64,000 nucleotides of DNA, taken from positions 8,470,343 to 8,534,342 of the forward strand of contig NZ_CP036264.1 of the NCBI RefSeq assembly GCF_008035925.1, written 5' to 3'. The notes beneath the pieces were generated by a model, which was given only the letters and a program-made list of their open reading frames with translations, searched no databases and was not told the DNA's origin. Positions within the stretch are counted from its first letter, which is position 1, and each line of letters opens with the position of its first letter. Of this stretch, positions 63,394-64,000 are shown piece by piece. Both the position numbers and the translations under genes were made by a program. The DNA comes from Stieleria maiorica. Its GTDB lineage: Bacteria; Planctomycetota; Planctomycetia; Pirellulales; Pirellulaceae.

Positions 63394-64000
63394 CTAGGGC
63401 GTGGCGGGGGCGAATTTGCCGGATTTGCGCTGGGTGGGAACATACCACTCGTCCAGCAGTGCACTGAGTTCCATGACCTTCTTGGGATCCGTCTCGGCGA
63501 GGTTCTTGTTTTCGCCGGGATCGACTTTCAAATCGTAGAGCTGGGGGGCGGCGTCTTGGGGCGGATACCTCATGTACCCAGGCGCTCCATCGTACGTCAG
63601 CAGGAGTTTGTCGTGGCCGTTGATCACCCAGCGATAAAGGAGCGATGCTTCAGGATTTTCGATGTCGGCGATGTCGTGGGCAAAGGCTTCGCCAAATATT
63701 GTGTCACGTTCGATGGTTTGGCCGGACATCAGCTGCGGCAGCAGATTGAGTCCGGGGAAGTCGTGGGGACCTTTTGCGCGGGCAGCCGCCAGAACGGTGG
63801 GCACGAAATCGATCGACGAACAGAGTTCGGGACGATCCGCCGGAGGAATTTTTCCTGGCCAGCGGAACATGATCGGCGTTCGTGTCCCATGTTCGTAGGG
63901 GCTCCGTTTGGATCGCGGGCCGTAGCGACCGGCTTCCGTTTGAATCCAGCCGTTGTCGGTGACGTAAATGACAAGTGTCTCTTCGGCAATTTTCGAGTTG
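63394..64000 (-). CDS. Sulfatase C, C-terminal part (cut by window edge)
   Basis: The visible 200 or so C-terminal residues read TLVIYVTDNGWIQTEAGRYG, then SKRSPYEHGTRTPIMFRWPG and LCSSIDFVPTVLAAAR, the conserved late sulfatase core, and end LYDLKVDPGENKNLAETDP, the usual closing motif. The catalytic cysteine motif lies outside the window. It is transcribed towards sulfatase B, 253 bp away with a tandem-repeat element between them. Confidence 0.9.
   Translation of the reverse strand, partial: NSKIAEETLVIYVTDNGWIQTEAGRYGPRSKRSPYEHGTRTPIMFRWPGKIPPADRPELCSSIDFVPTVLAAARAKGPHDFPGLNLLPQLMSGQTIERDTIFGEAFAHDIADIENPEASLLYRWVINGHDKLLLTYDGAPGYMRYPPQDAAPQLYDLKVDPGENKNLAETDPKKVMELSALLDEWYVPTQRKSGKFAPATP

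Noticed and set aside
1-64000. tRNA, rRNA, riboswitch or prophage genes
   Set aside because: I scanned the intergenic stretches and found no tRNA-like cloverleaf, known riboswitch core or phage structural gene that I could support by eye.

Overview
The window looks like a chromosome segment of a Pirellulaceae-type planctomycete (Rhodopirellula/Stieleria-like), and no 16S or other marker is present to narrow this. The evidence is family content: two DUF1559 prepilin-like proteins, three clustered secreted sulfatases, and two large extracellular proteins with the planctomycete N-terminal motif LExxRRLL and dockerin-type C-termini. GC-rich coding and family-typical intergenic hairpin repeats fit as well.

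Layout. 1-6.5 kb: a truncated DUF1559 gene, two abutting metallophosphoesterase paralogues, divergent tsaB, small hypothetical genes, a parvulin-type prolyl isomerase, then about 1 kb of non-coding DNA with repeats. 6.57-28.44 kb: one gene for a 7,290-residue secreted mosaic protein with about 950 residues of RTX-like repeats, four beta-helix regions, PKD, cadherin and dockerin modules. It carries an almost identical internal 971-bp duplication. 28.6-30.8 kb: a second dockerin protein. 30.8-33.5 kb: a B12-type radical SAM gene and a membrane protein/winged-helix regulator pair, with matching palindromes upstream of both transcription units. 33.8-43.0 kb: a PilT/PilB-like ATPase, a TAXI-type binding protein, a small conserved protein, a TlpA-like lipoprotein, a PIG-V-like glycosyltransferase, a DUF1559 protein and two GT2 glycosyltransferases.

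43.6-52.6 kb is the most unusual part. A complete unit (promoter region, 108-residue Cys/Gly/Asp-rich secreted peptide, terminator) is tandemly duplicated. It is followed by six tightly packed or overlapping genes: an exported C39-type cysteine peptidase, a lipoprotein, two LolA-like exported proteins, an HTTM/vitamin-K-carboxylase-like membrane enzyme and a GT39-type glycosyltransferase. Each peptide has a Sec-like segment followed by a double-glycine-type leader motif (V-12, S-11, E-8, L-4, G-2, A-1). My inference is an extracytoplasmic peptide-maturation system: Sec export of the precursor, leader removal by a non-ABC C39 peptidase, and modification by the HTTM protein.

52.7-64 kb: a small membrane protein, two further hypothetical or DUF3160 secreted proteins, a REP-associated tyrosine transposase between inverted REP hairpins, an FAD-dependent oxidoreductase and three sulfatases, the last cut by the window end. 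I recognised no rRNA, tRNA, CRISPR array or prophage.
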